Shown: positions 24,397-33,541 of the stretch, piece after piece | Layout of the letters: every line of letters begins with the position of its first letter | Numbering within the stretch: the stretch's first letter is position 1 | Assembly: GCA_003014445.1 (NCBI GenBank) | Contig: PYGH01000002.1 | Span: 124,001 to 188,000, forward strand | Reading direction: 5' to 3' | From: Fusobacterium naviforme | Lineage (GTDB): Bacteria; Bacillota; Clostridia; Lachnospirales; Lachnospiraceae | Length of the DNA: 64,000 nt | Notes under the pieces: model-generated | Databases searched by the model: none | The model's input: the letters and a program-made list of their open reading frames with translations, nothing else | Told to the model about the DNA's origin: nothing | Made by a program: the position numbers and the translations under genes

Positions 24397-25088
24397 AGTG
24401 TTCCCCACTCCTTGAAGCTGTAATAGCGATTGTCTCCAATAATAATGTGATCCGCAAGGCGGATTCCAATGAGAGCTCCTGCCTCCGCGACCTGCTTTGT
24501 GACGCTTCTGTCCTCGCTGCTGGGACTCGGATCTCCGCTCGGATGGTTATGGATCAGGATCAGGTGTACAGCTCTGTGCCGCAGCGCTCCGATCATGATT
24601 TCCCGCACCGAGAGCACTGAGGCATTCACTGTCCCCCGTGTCAGAATCTGATCCCGCATAAGGCGCAGCCTGGTGTCCAGATAGACAATGCGCAGCTCCT
24701 CCTGCTCGAGATGCCGCATTTCCTGCATATAATAGCGGGCACAGACAGCCGGTTCCGAAAAGACAGGAAGTGTCAGTGTCCCTCCGGCCTCCCGTCTCCA
24801 GATCCTCTTTGCAAGCTCTCCGATGGCGAGGAGCTGCACCGCTTTCACCGGCCCGATGCCGGAGCACTCCAGATACTCCTCATAGCTGTGATGCAAAAAA
24901 CCGCCGAGCCCCTCATGGGCTCCGCTCAGATTCAGAATTTTTTCCGAGAGACGCAGCACATCCAGCTTTTCACTTCCGGTTCTGAGCAGCACCGCAAGAA
25001 GCTCTGCATCTGTCAGCACCTCCACGCCGCATCGCTGTGCCTTTTCGCAGGGGCGGTCATGCACCGCCGTTTCTCTCAATTTGTTCAT
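24393..25088 (-). CDS. radC: RadC family JAB/MPN-domain protein
   Basis: 231 residues. N-terminal helix-hairpin-helix-like part (SGIGPVKAVQL, about 65-80) and C-terminal JAMM metalloprotease-like domain with HNHPSGDPSPSSED. Despite the name, a DNA-repair role is not supported in later work and the function is unknown. AAAGGAG sits 7 bases before ATG 25088. It heads the mreC-mreD-PBP2-rodA operon, the radC-mre order of Firmicutes. Confidence 0.94.
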   Translation of the reverse strand: MNKLRETAVHDRPCEKAQRCGVEVLTDAELLAVLLRTGSEKLDVLRLSEKILNLSGAHEGLGGFLHHSYEEYLECSGIGPVKAVQLLAIGELAKRIWRREAGGTLTLPVFSEPAVCARYYMQEMRHLEQEELRIVYLDTRLRLMRDQILTRGTVNASVLSVREIMIGALRHRAVHLILIHNHPSGDPSPSSEDRSVTKQVAEAGALIGIRLADHIIIGDNRYYSFKEWGTL

Positions 25089-25256
25089 CTGGGATCTCCT
25101 TTCGCGGCTCTCCAGGCACACACGGCGGGAAATCAGTTCAGGCAGAATTTCGCCCGAATTCAGAACAATATGATGTCAGGCTCACAAAGCCCCGTCTCCA
25201 TCGGCAGGCCTGCCATATGGAAAGGCTCCTGATCCTGATATCACAGTATAGCATAT

Positions 25257-26543
25257 TCAAATGAGGGACGCATCCAAAAGTTGCTGCAGCGACATGAGCA
25301 CACCGGTCTTTGCGTGCGCGTAGCTTAGGCCCCCCTGAAAGAAGGCAGTATACGGCGGACGCATGGGGCCGTCCGCAGAGAGCTCGATCGAGGCCCCTGA
25401 CACAAAGGCACCCGCGGCCATGATAACCGGATCATCATAGCCCGGCATATCCCATGGCTCCGGTGTCACATAGCTGTCCACAGGTGCCGCGTACTGAATT
25501 CCGCGACAAAAGGCACAGAGCCCCTCTGCTGTCTTCAGATCAACAGACTGAATGATATCATAGCGTGGTTCCTCCGCCCGCGGGCAGACAGAAAAGCCAA
25601 GGTCCTGATAGAGCTGTGCAGCAAAGATGGCGCCCTTCTCCGCGGCGGCAGTCACCGTCGGAGAGAGAAAGAGCCCCTGATAGAGGGAGCGGCTCACACC
25701 GAGAGAGGCGCCCAGCTCCTTGCCGAGCCCCGGTGCCGTGAGGCGAAAGGCCGCGTTCTCAATATACTCCGCACGTCCCGCAATGTAACCGCCGATCGGA
25801 GCCAGACCCCCGCCCGGATTTTTAATCAGAGAGCCGACGATCATATCAGCTCCCACGTCGGAGGGCTCAATGGTTTCCACAAACTCCCCGTAGCAGTTGT
25901 CTACCATGCAGATCACATCCGGGCGCAGCTTTTTGATAAAGCGGATCAGCTCAGCAATCTGCTCCACCGAGAGAGTCGGACGGGAGGCATAGCCCTTGGA
26001 GCGCTGTATCTCAACAAGACGGGTGTGCTCATTCAGGGCTGCACGTATCCCCGGGTAGTCAAAGCTGCCGTCCTCACTCAGCGCGACCTCACGGTAGCTC
26101 ACACCGTACTCCTTGAGAGAGCCCTTCTGCGGACGTATTCCTATCACCTCGTCCAGCGTATCATAGGGCTTTCCCACAGGGCAGAGCAGCTCGTCTCCCG
26201 GGCGCAGATTGCCGAAAAGTGCCACTGTGAGCGCATGCGTTCCACTGACCAGCTGTGCGCGCACCAGCGCATCCTCCGTGTGAAAGACAGAAGCATAGAC
26301 CTTTTCCAGCGTATCTCTTCCAAGGTCATTGTAGCCGTAGCCTGTACTCGGAGCAAAGTGTGCCTCTCCAACCCGGTTGTCCCGGAATGCCTTCAGAACC
26401 TTTGTCTGATTATATTCCGCGATTCTGTCGATACGTGCAAAGCGGGAGCGGCACTTCTCCTCCGCTGCCTCCCCAAGCTTCAGCGCCCGCTCGGAAATTC
26501 CGATGGAGCTGTACATCTCCCTCATTTCTGTCTCAAAATCCAT
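25257..26543 (-). CDS. Methionine gamma-lyase family PLP protein (YnbB/aluminium-resistance type)
   Basis: 428 residues of the fold-type I PLP enzymes (COG4100). Visible: FAPSTGYGYNDLGRDTLE near residue 65, AQLVSGTHA (cofactor), and GSLIKNPGGG with the probable PLP lysine. Reactions proposed are C-S lyase types, but the true substrate is unsettled. The frame extends to an ATG at 26576 lacking a ribosome site; GAGAGG before ATG 26543 sets the start. It follows miaA, as ynbB does near hfq/miaA in Bacillus. Confidence 0.9.
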   Translation of the reverse strand: MDFETEMREMYSSIGISERALKLGEAAEEKCRSRFARIDRIAEYNQTKVLKAFRDNRVGEAHFAPSTGYGYNDLGRDTLEKVYASVFHTEDALVRAQLVSGTHALTVALFGNLRPGDELLCPVGKPYDTLDEVIGIRPQKGSLKEYGVSYREVALSEDGSFDYPGIRAALNEHTRLVEIQRSKGYASRPTLSVEQIAELIRFIKKLRPDVICMVDNCYGEFVETIEPSDVGADMIVGSLIKNPGGGLAPIGGYIAGRAEYIENAAFRLTAPGLGKELGASLGVSRSLYQGLFLSPTVTAAAEKGAIFAAQLYQDLGFSVCPRAEEPRYDIIQSVDLKTAEGLCAFCRGIQYAAPVDSYVTPEPWDMPGYDDPVIMAAGAFVSGASIELSADGPMRPPYTAFFQGGLSYAHAKTGVLMSLQQLLDASLI

Positions 26544-26606
26544 GTCTGAATGAACCTCTCTGTTCTTTTCTCTCATTCAAATAATACAAGCGGTCCCAAA
26601 CGCCGC

Positions 26607-27569
26607 TCAGAATCTCTCTTCCTCCGGCTCCGACAGGAGGGAAATACACTCCGCTGTCATGCGCGCAAGGATCTGCCTCCGGTCACCGCCATACTCCTCC
26701 GGGGAAAGCCATATGGCCTCCGGCTCCCGCTTAAACCAGGTGAGCTGACGCTTCGCAAAGTGCCGCGTCTCCCGCTTGATTCTCTCAACCGCCTCCTCCA
26801 GACTTGCGATGCCCTCGAGATAGTCAAAAATCTGACGGTAACCTATGCCCTGCATGGACACAAGATCTGAGCTTAATCCTCTGTCTCTCAGTTCCTTTAC
26901 TTCCTGAAGCAGACCGTCCGCCATCATCCGGTCGACGCGCGCATCAATGCGCCGGTAGAGAGCCGCGCGATCCATGCTCAGCACATAGTAGAGAAAGCGA
27001 TAGGGCGACTTCCGCTCCCGCTGCTCCCGGTTGTGCTCAGAGATTTTTCTTCCGGTCAGGCGGTAAAACTCCAGCGCGCGCAGCACCCGTTTTCTGTTGT
27101 TCGGATGTATCTGTGCTGCGGCCTCCGGATCGACAGAGTTAAGCTGCGCGTATATATGCTCTGCGCCGCAGCGTGAGAGCTCCTCCGTCAGTGCCGCGCG
27201 AAGATTCGTATCGTCTGCGCGCAGATCAAAATCAATATCATAGAGCACAGACTGAATATAGAAACCCGTTCCCCCTGTGATCAGAGGAATGTGTCCGTTT
27301 GCATAGATCTGTTCCATGGCTGCCCGGACCATATCCCGGAAAACGCAGACATTGAAGGGCTCCCTCGGATCGAGCACATCAATCATATGATGCGGAACTC
27401 CCTCCATCTCCTCCTCCGTAATCTTCGCTGTTCCGATATTCATCCCGCGGTATACCTGCATGGAGTCTGCACTGATAATCTCCGCCCCGATTTTTTTTGC
27501 GAGGCGCACCGAGAGCGCCGTCTTCCCCACCGCAGTGGGGCCTGCCAGTATGATCAGCGGTCGCTTCAT
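26607..27569 (-). CDS. miaA: tRNA dimethylallyltransferase
   Basis: 320 residues. It adds an isopentenyl group to A37 of tRNAs reading U-starting codons, the substrate MiaB then methylthiolates. P-loop GPTAVGKT, then SADSMQVYRGMNIGTAK (the tRNA/DMAPP site). The start overlaps the mutL stop (ATGA). The miaB gene is three genes upstream in the same operon. Confidence 0.97.
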   Translation of the reverse strand: MKRPLIILAGPTAVGKTALSVRLAKKIGAEIISADSMQVYRGMNIGTAKITEEEMEGVPHHMIDVLDPREPFNVCVFRDMVRAAMEQIYANGHIPLITGGTGFYIQSVLYDIDFDLRADDTNLRAALTEELSRCGAEHIYAQLNSVDPEAAAQIHPNNRKRVLRALEFYRLTGRKISEHNREQRERKSPYRFLYYVLSMDRAALYRRIDARVDRMMADGLLQEVKELRDRGLSSDLVSMQGIGYRQIFDYLEGIASLEEAVERIKRETRHFAKRQLTWFKREPEAIWLSPEEYGGDRRQILARMTAECISLLSEPEEERF

Positions 27570-29461
27570 AGCACTCTCTTAAACCTCCGTTCCAGCTCCC
27601 CCTTGGTCAGACGGATTACAGTCGGACGGCCGTGCGGGCAATTATATGGATCCTTCAGACGAAAAAGCTCCGTGAGCAGCTTCTCCGCCTCTCCTGTGGA
27701 GAGCTTCTGATTCCCCTTTACCGCAGCCTTGCAGGACATAGACGCAGTCTTTTCGATGATGAGCTGAGGAAGCCCTGCCCCAACCTCCTCTGAGAGACTC
27801 CCTATCATAGTCTTAAAGAGCTCATCCTTCATAACAGAGGGAAGTATATTGGGGACGGCGCGAACAGCAAACTCATGACCTCCGAAGTGGTCGATTTCAT
27901 AGCCAAGACTGTGAAAGAGCCCGGCATGCTCCGAGAGCAAAGCCGCCTCCCGGTCTGTCAGTGTGACTATGAGCGGCGGCATGAGACTCTGCGAGCTCAC
28001 ACACTGATGCTCATAGTCAGAGAGAAAGCGCTCATAATTGATTTTTTCATGTGCCGCATGCTGATCGATGATGTAGAGCGCATCATTCCACTCCGCGATC
28101 CAGTAAGTCTCAAAGACATCTCCGACGAGGCGCACAGATGAGCGGTGCTCCGGTGCAATAAAGGAATACTGTCCATTGCGCTGCACAAGCCCAAACTCCG
28201 GCTGCGGCTCTCTGATGATCCCGCTCTGCACAGCTGTCTCTTCCGGAACTGTGCGCCGCGCCTCTGTCTCCTCCACCTCCGGGATCCGCATTGCAGACTG
28301 TGTCTGCTGCGCTCTGTCACTGTGCGCAGCAGGCTCCAAAGCTCCCTGTTTCTGAAGCAGCTCCATCGCAGCGCGTCTCTCTTCAAAGGGCTCCGCCGGA
28401 CGCGCACTCCGTTTATTCTCCTCCGTACTCTTTCGTTTCTCCCTCTGTCCCGGAAGCTCCACGCTCCGTATCAGCTCCGTTTTTCGAAGCCCATCCTCCA
28501 CGGCCTCCTTCACGAAGAGATATACCGCCTGAGAATCGGAAAAACGAAGCTCCCGCTTCGTCGGGTGCACGTTGACATCCACCCCTGCGGGATCCAGCGT
28601 AAGCGAGAGAACCGAAAAGGGAAAACTGTGCTGCATCATAAGATTTCCAAAGCCGTCCTCGATTGCCCGGGCAATCACGCTGCTCTTCACATAGCGGCCG
28701 TTGACGCAGTAGTGCTCCATCGCGCGGCTACCCCGCGAGATCTCAGGCTTCCCGATAAAGCCCCGCAGCTCAAAGCCCTCCCGTTCTGCCTTCAGTTCAA
28801 TCAGGCTGTTTGCGATCTCCCTGCCGTAGAGCTGATAGATAATATCCCGAACCGCACCGTTCCCGCTCGTTCCAAAGCGGTTCTGCCCGTTCATGATAAA
28901 TCTGATCGAGACCTCCGGATGTGAGAGCGCAAGCTGCTCCGCCAGCTCTGCAATATGTGCGGCTTCCGTCGCGGGAGACTTTAAGAATTTACGCCTTACA
29001 GGTGTATGAAAGAAAATATCCCGGGCGATGAGAGTCGTCCCCTCCGGCGCACCGATCTCCTCGAAGCTCTTCTCCTCTCCGCCCTCAATCACATAGCGGG
29101 TTCCGGTGAGCGCCGCCGCTGTCTTTGTGATGATTTCCGTCCTGCAGACCGCCGCAATGCTGGAGAGAGCCTCTCCGCGGAAGCCCAGACTCCGCACGCG
29201 CTCCAGATCGCCTGCGGAGCGTATCTTGCTGGTCGCATGGCGAAGAAAGGCCTCCCGCACCTCCTCTCTCGGAATGCCGCAGCCGTTGTCTGTCACCCGG
29301 ATCAGAGACTGTCCGCCGTCCCGGATCTCAATGGTAAGGGAGGACGCTCCCGCATCGATGGCGTTCTCCGAGAGCTCCTTCACGATGGAGGCGGGCCGCT
29401 CAATCACCTCTCCCGCAGCGATCTTATTGATGGTCTCACTGTCCAGAAGTTGAATACTCAA
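27566..29461 (-). CDS. mutL: DNA mismatch repair protein MutL
   Basis: 631 residues. GHKL ATPase N-terminus (SENAIDAG, DNGCGI, LGFRGEAL), a flexible Arg/Glu-rich linker (about 335-425) and a C-terminal endonuclease domain. The metal motif DQHA(X)2E(X)4E is at 466-477, followed by CKAAVKGN and CPHGRP. So this is a nicking MutL, as expected without MutH. TTG start, overlapping the mutS stop (TTGA), with GGGGAGG about 7 bases upstream. Confidence 0.98.
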   Translation of the reverse strand: MSIQLLDSETINKIAAGEVIERPASIVKELSENAIDAGASSLTIEIRDGGQSLIRVTDNGCGIPREEVREAFLRHATSKIRSAGDLERVRSLGFRGEALSSIAAVCRTEIITKTAAALTGTRYVIEGGEEKSFEEIGAPEGTTLIARDIFFHTPVRRKFLKSPATEAAHIAELAEQLALSHPEVSIRFIMNGQNRFGTSGNGAVRDIIYQLYGREIANSLIELKAEREGFELRGFIGKPEISRGSRAMEHYCVNGRYVKSSVIARAIEDGFGNLMMQHSFPFSVLSLTLDPAGVDVNVHPTKRELRFSDSQAVYLFVKEAVEDGLRKTELIRSVELPGQREKRKSTEENKRSARPAEPFEERRAAMELLQKQGALEPAAHSDRAQQTQSAMRIPEVEETEARRTVPEETAVQSGIIREPQPEFGLVQRNGQYSFIAPEHRSSVRLVGDVFETYWIAEWNDALYIIDQHAAHEKINYERFLSDYEHQCVSSQSLMPPLIVTLTDREAALLSEHAGLFHSLGYEIDHFGGHEFAVRAVPNILPSVMKDELFKTMIGSLSEEVGAGLPQLIIEKTASMSCKAAVKGNQKLSTGEAEKLLTELFRLKDPYNCPHGRPTVIRLTKGELERRFKRVL

Positions 29462-32124
29462 GACTTACCTCCCCTCGCACTCTCCTGCAAGCGATACAGC
29501 GTGTTCAGCGCCTCAATCGGTGTCATGGCAGAGAGCTCCAGCTTTAAGAGCTCCGCAGAGAGACTGCTCTCCTGTGTTTCCCCGCTGTTTTTCTGGAAAT
29601 CAAAGAGTGAGAGCTGATTCTCATCCTCCGGCTCCGGTCTCGTCTGAACGGTGCTTTTTGTCCCGCGGGCCGCCGCGATCTCTGCTGCCCGCGTCGCAAT
29701 ATCTGCCCCGGAGAGCTCCGCAGCGATCTCCTTCGCCCTGTCGATCACAGGCTGCGGCACGCCTGCGAGTCGCGCGACCTGAATTCCGTAGCTCCGGTCA
29801 GCACCTCCCCTGACAATCTTTCTCAGAAAGACGATATCCTCTCCCTGCTCCTTCACCGCAATGCAGTAGTTATTGACACCCGGTACCGTTCCCTCCAGCT
29901 CCGTGAGCTCATGATAATGTGTCGCAAAAAGCGTCTTCGCCCCCAGTATGCGGGGATTTGCGATGTGCTCCACTACAGCCCAGGCGATTGAGAGTCCATC
30001 AAAGGTCGAAGTCCCCCGCCCGATCTCATCCAGTATCACCAGACTGTTTTTCGTCGCATTCCGGAGTATGTTCGCAACCTCTGTCATCTCGACCATGAAG
30101 GTGCTCTGCCCACTCGCGAGATCATCCGACGCCCCGACGCGGGTGAAGATGCGATCACAGATTCCGATATCCGCCTCTTCCGCCGGCACAAAGGATCCCA
30201 TCTGCGCCATGAGCACGATGAGAGCAGTCTGCCGCATATAAGTAGACTTTCCTGCCATATTTGGCCCTGTAATGATGGAGATGCGGTTTTCTCTGCCGTC
30301 CAGCAGCGTGTCATTTGCCACAAAACGCCCGCTGTCCATCATTCGCTCCACTACGGGATGCCGTCCGCCCCGGATGAAGAGACTCCCCTTCTCATTGATC
30401 TGCGGCCGCACATAGCCGTAGCGCTCCGCGACGTCAGCGAGGGAGGCCAGCACATCTGTCTCTGCGACCATGCGTGCACTCTCCTGTATCCTCTCCACCT
30501 CCTTCGCGACACTGCTGCGAATCTCCGTAAAGAGCTCGTACTCAAGGCTTAAGAGCTTATCCTCCGCTCCGAGTATCGTCTCCTCCAGCTTCTGAAGTTC
30601 TTCACTCGTGAATCGCTCCGCATTGGTGAGGGTCTGCTTTCGTATAAAGTAGTCCGGCACCTGTGAAAGAAAGGAATTCGTCACCTCAAAATAGTAACCA
30701 AAGACCTTGTTGAACTTGATTCTGAGGTTCTTGATTCCGGTCTTCTCCCGTTCCCGGGCTTCAAGCTCCGCGAGCCAGCTCTTGCCCTCTGTGCTGGCGC
30801 GACGGAGTGTGTCCACCCTCTCGTTATAGCCGTCGCGGATGATGTTGCCCTCCCGCACAGTGATCGGCGGCTCATCCTGTACAGACTGCGCAATCAGCCC
30901 GCAGATATCCTCCAGCGTATCCATACGCTCCGCGAGATACTGAAGCCGCGCCGAGGAAAATCCCGTCAGGAGACTCCGTACCGGAGGCAGCATCTCAAGC
31001 GAGCTTCGAAACGCGATGAGATCCCGCGGTGTGGCGCTGCCCGAGCTGATTCTCCCCATGAGGCGCTCCATATCATAGATTGGGTTCAGGTACTCCCGGA
31101 GCTCCTCCCTGTCGATGTAGCGCTCCTTCAGCTCCCCGACGGCTTCCTGACGCGCTGTGATGCGATCCTTTTTCACGAGTGGCTGTTCCACAAAGCTGCG
31201 CAAAAGACGCGCGCCCATGGCAGTTTTCGTCCTGTCAAGAACCCAGAGGAGGGATCCGTGCTTCTCCTTCTCCCGCATAGTCTCCACCAGCTCCAGATTC
31301 CGCCGGGAGGAGGAGTCAATGATCAGAAATTCTCCGCTGCTGTAGGGACGCAGCGCAGTGATCAGCGTGCAGCTGTGCTTCTGCGTCTCATAGAGATACT
31401 GCATTACCGCTCCCGCGGCGCAGCTTCCCTCCGGATAGTCCTTAAGGCCCAGTGCCTCAAGACTCGCCGCATGAAAATGCTCTTTCAGTATGCGCGCGCT
31501 GTTTTCGTCAGAAAAATAAAAATCCTCCGGATAGCTCACGGAGACATTGGAGGCTCCGCCGAGATTCTCCTGCACCGCGCCGCTCATATCAAAGGCGTGA
31601 TTTAAGAGCAGCTCGGAGGGATTGTACTGATTCAATTCGTCTGTGAGTCCCTTGATCGTCTCCACCTCAGTCACAAAGAAATCTCCCGTGCTGATATCCG
31701 CCGCGCAGATGCCGAATCGCCCCGCCGCATAGAATACTGCCGCGAGAAAATTATTCTTGCCCTCCTCCAGCGCTCCCTCCGCCGTGATGGTTCCCGGCGT
31801 CACAACCTTGATTACCTCTCGCTTCACAAGCCCCTTTGCGAGCTTCGGATCCTCTACCTGCTCCGCAATGGCAACCTTATATCCCCGCTTTACGAGGCGG
31901 CTGATATAAGCGTCCGCTGCATGAAACGGCACGCCGCACATCGGCGCGCGCTCCAAAAGTCCGCAGTCCTTTCCCGTCAGAGTGAGCTCCAGCTCCTTTG
32001 ACACACAGAGTGCATCCTCAAAGAACATCTCATAAAAATCACCCAGACGGTAAAAGAGGATACAGTCCGGGTAAGCCTTCTTTGTCTCCAGGTAATGTGT
32101 CATCATCGGCGAAAGTCCTGCCAC
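29458..32124 (-). CDS. mutS: DNA mismatch repair protein MutS
   Basis: 888 residues. Mismatch-binding N-terminus with FYEMF (phenylalanine and glutamate contacting the mispair), connector, lever and clamp regions, then the ABC-type ATPase with GPNMAGKSTYM and LDEIGRGTSTFDG. The C-terminus carries a short tail. GTG start with GGAAGGAG 9 bases before it. miaB ends 6 bases upstream. Confidence 0.98.
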   Translation of the reverse strand: MAGLSPMMTHYLETKKAYPDCILFYRLGDFYEMFFEDALCVSKELELTLTGKDCGLLERAPMCGVPFHAADAYISRLVKRGYKVAIAEQVEDPKLAKGLVKREVIKVVTPGTITAEGALEEGKNNFLAAVFYAAGRFGICAADISTGDFFVTEVETIKGLTDELNQYNPSELLLNHAFDMSGAVQENLGGASNVSVSYPEDFYFSDENSARILKEHFHAASLEALGLKDYPEGSCAAGAVMQYLYETQKHSCTLITALRPYSSGEFLIIDSSSRRNLELVETMREKEKHGSLLWVLDRTKTAMGARLLRSFVEQPLVKKDRITARQEAVGELKERYIDREELREYLNPIYDMERLMGRISSGSATPRDLIAFRSSLEMLPPVRSLLTGFSSARLQYLAERMDTLEDICGLIAQSVQDEPPITVREGNIIRDGYNERVDTLRRASTEGKSWLAELEAREREKTGIKNLRIKFNKVFGYYFEVTNSFLSQVPDYFIRKQTLTNAERFTSEELQKLEETILGAEDKLLSLEYELFTEIRSSVAKEVERIQESARMVAETDVLASLADVAERYGYVRPQINEKGSLFIRGGRHPVVERMMDSGRFVANDTLLDGRENRISIITGPNMAGKSTYMRQTALIVLMAQMGSFVPAEEADIGICDRIFTRVGASDDLASGQSTFMVEMTEVANILRNATKNSLVILDEIGRGTSTFDGLSIAWAVVEHIANPRILGAKTLFATHYHELTELEGTVPGVNNYCIAVKEQGEDIVFLRKIVRGGADRSYGIQVARLAGVPQPVIDRAKEIAAELSGADIATRAAEIAAARGTKSTVQTRPEPEDENQLSLFDFQKNSGETQESSLSAELLKLELSAMTPIEALNTLYRLQESARGGKS

Positions 32125-32130
32125 GCTGTC

Positions 32131-33528
32131 TTACTCCTTCCTTCGGCCCATATAATAAAAGCCCTTCGATTCTGTGAGCTCCACATCCACGATCTCTCCG
32201 ATCAGGGAGCGGTCTCCCGGAAAATGCACCATGAGATTATTCCCCAGCCGCCCTGTGAGATACCCCTCCGCGTGGCTGTCCTCCTCCTCCACAAGCACCG
32301 GCATCACTTTCCCCTGATCGCGGTCCGCAACCGTTCCTGCCTGACTCTGCACAAGCTCTATCAGTCGCTTCATGCGGTCTGCAACAACCTCCGGCGCCAC
32401 CTGCTCCTCAAAGGAGGCAGCGGGCGTTCCGCTTCGCTTGGAGTAAATAAAGGTGAAGGCCGACTGGAAATGACAGCGGCGCACCACATCGAGCGTATCC
32501 TGAAAATCCTCCTCCGTCTCGCCCGGAAATCCCACGATGATATCTGTCGTGAGACCGACATCCGGCAGCTCACGCTTTATTTTATCTACCAGCGAAAGGT
32601 AGGCCTCCTTCGTGTAACGACGGTTCATGCGCCGCAGTATCCCTGTGCTTCCGGACTGCAGCGGCAGGTGCAGATGGCGGCAGACCTTCGGATTCTCTCG
32701 GATCGCCACAATGAGATCATCGGAGAGATCCTTCGGATGAGGCGTCATAAAGCGGACGCGCTGAAGCCCCTGAACCCTGCACACACGCCGCAGAAGATCT
32801 GCAAAGCCCACCGGACGCTCCAGCGTTTTTCCGTAAGAATTAACATTCTGTCCAAGCAGCATGATCTCCTTTACGCCATCCGCCACCAGCGCACGTACCT
32901 CTGCGAGGATATCCTCCGGCTCCCGGCTCTGTTCCCGTCCGCGCACATATGGGACGATGCAGTAGGTGCAGAAATTATTGCAGCCGTACATAATATTGAC
33001 CCCGGACTTAAAACGAAGCACTCTCTTTACGGGCATGTGATCGCGAAACGCATCCCTCTGCTCTTCCACGTCAAAGACACGCTGCTTCTCTGTCTCGCAG
33101 GCATACAGAAGCTCCGGAAACTTCCAGATATTATGCGTTCCGAAGACGAGATTCACAAAGTGATACTTCTGCCTTATCCGGAGCACCTCATCCTTCTCCT
33201 GCATCATGCAGCCGCAGATACCGATCAGCATATCCGGATTTACCTTCTTGAAATGCTTCACAATGCCGAGATGGCCGTAGAGCTTCTCATTTGCATTTTC
33301 CCGCACCGTACAGGTGTTAAAGAGGAGAATGTCTGCGTCCTCACTGTCCGTCTCCTCACATCCGATCTCCGAGAGTACGCCGGAGAGCTTCTCCGAATCA
33401 CGGGCATTCATCTGACAGCCCATAGTCGTGATGTGGTAGCGCACGGGGCGCCGAAGTCTCTCTCTTTTTTCTGCAATAATCCTTTTCAGCTGCTCTGTAA
33501 AAAGCTGCTGCTTCTGTTCTTCTGCCAT
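32131..33528 (-). CDS. miaB: tRNA-2-methylthio-N6-dimethylallyladenosine synthase
   Basis: 465 residues. Radical-SAM methylthiotransferase acting on A37 after MiaA. N-terminal MTTase domain with the three cluster cysteines (TMGCQMN, NTCTVRENA, GICGCM), radical-SAM motif CNNFCTYC, and a C-terminal TRAM domain (GQVMPVLVEEEDSHAEGY-like region). It is joined to mutS by 6 bases, so tRNA modification and mismatch repair share one transcript. Confidence 0.97.
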   Translation of the reverse strand: MAEEQKQQLFTEQLKRIIAEKRERLRRPVRYHITTMGCQMNARDSEKLSGVLSEIGCEETDSEDADILLFNTCTVRENANEKLYGHLGIVKHFKKVNPDMLIGICGCMMQEKDEVLRIRQKYHFVNLVFGTHNIWKFPELLYACETEKQRVFDVEEQRDAFRDHMPVKRVLRFKSGVNIMYGCNNFCTYCIVPYVRGREQSREPEDILAEVRALVADGVKEIMLLGQNVNSYGKTLERPVGFADLLRRVCRVQGLQRVRFMTPHPKDLSDDLIVAIRENPKVCRHLHLPLQSGSTGILRRMNRRYTKEAYLSLVDKIKRELPDVGLTTDIIVGFPGETEEDFQDTLDVVRRCHFQSAFTFIYSKRSGTPAASFEEQVAPEVVADRMKRLIELVQSQAGTVADRDQGKVMPVLVEEEDSHAEGYLTGRLGNNLMVHFPGDRSLIGEIVDVELTESKGFYYMGRRKE

Positions 33529-33541
33529 TCAAAAACCTTTC

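Noticed and set aside
25198-25220. GGCAGGCCTGCC palindrome between the PLP gene and radC
   Set aside because: No U-tract and no loop; too short to call a terminator or operator with support.
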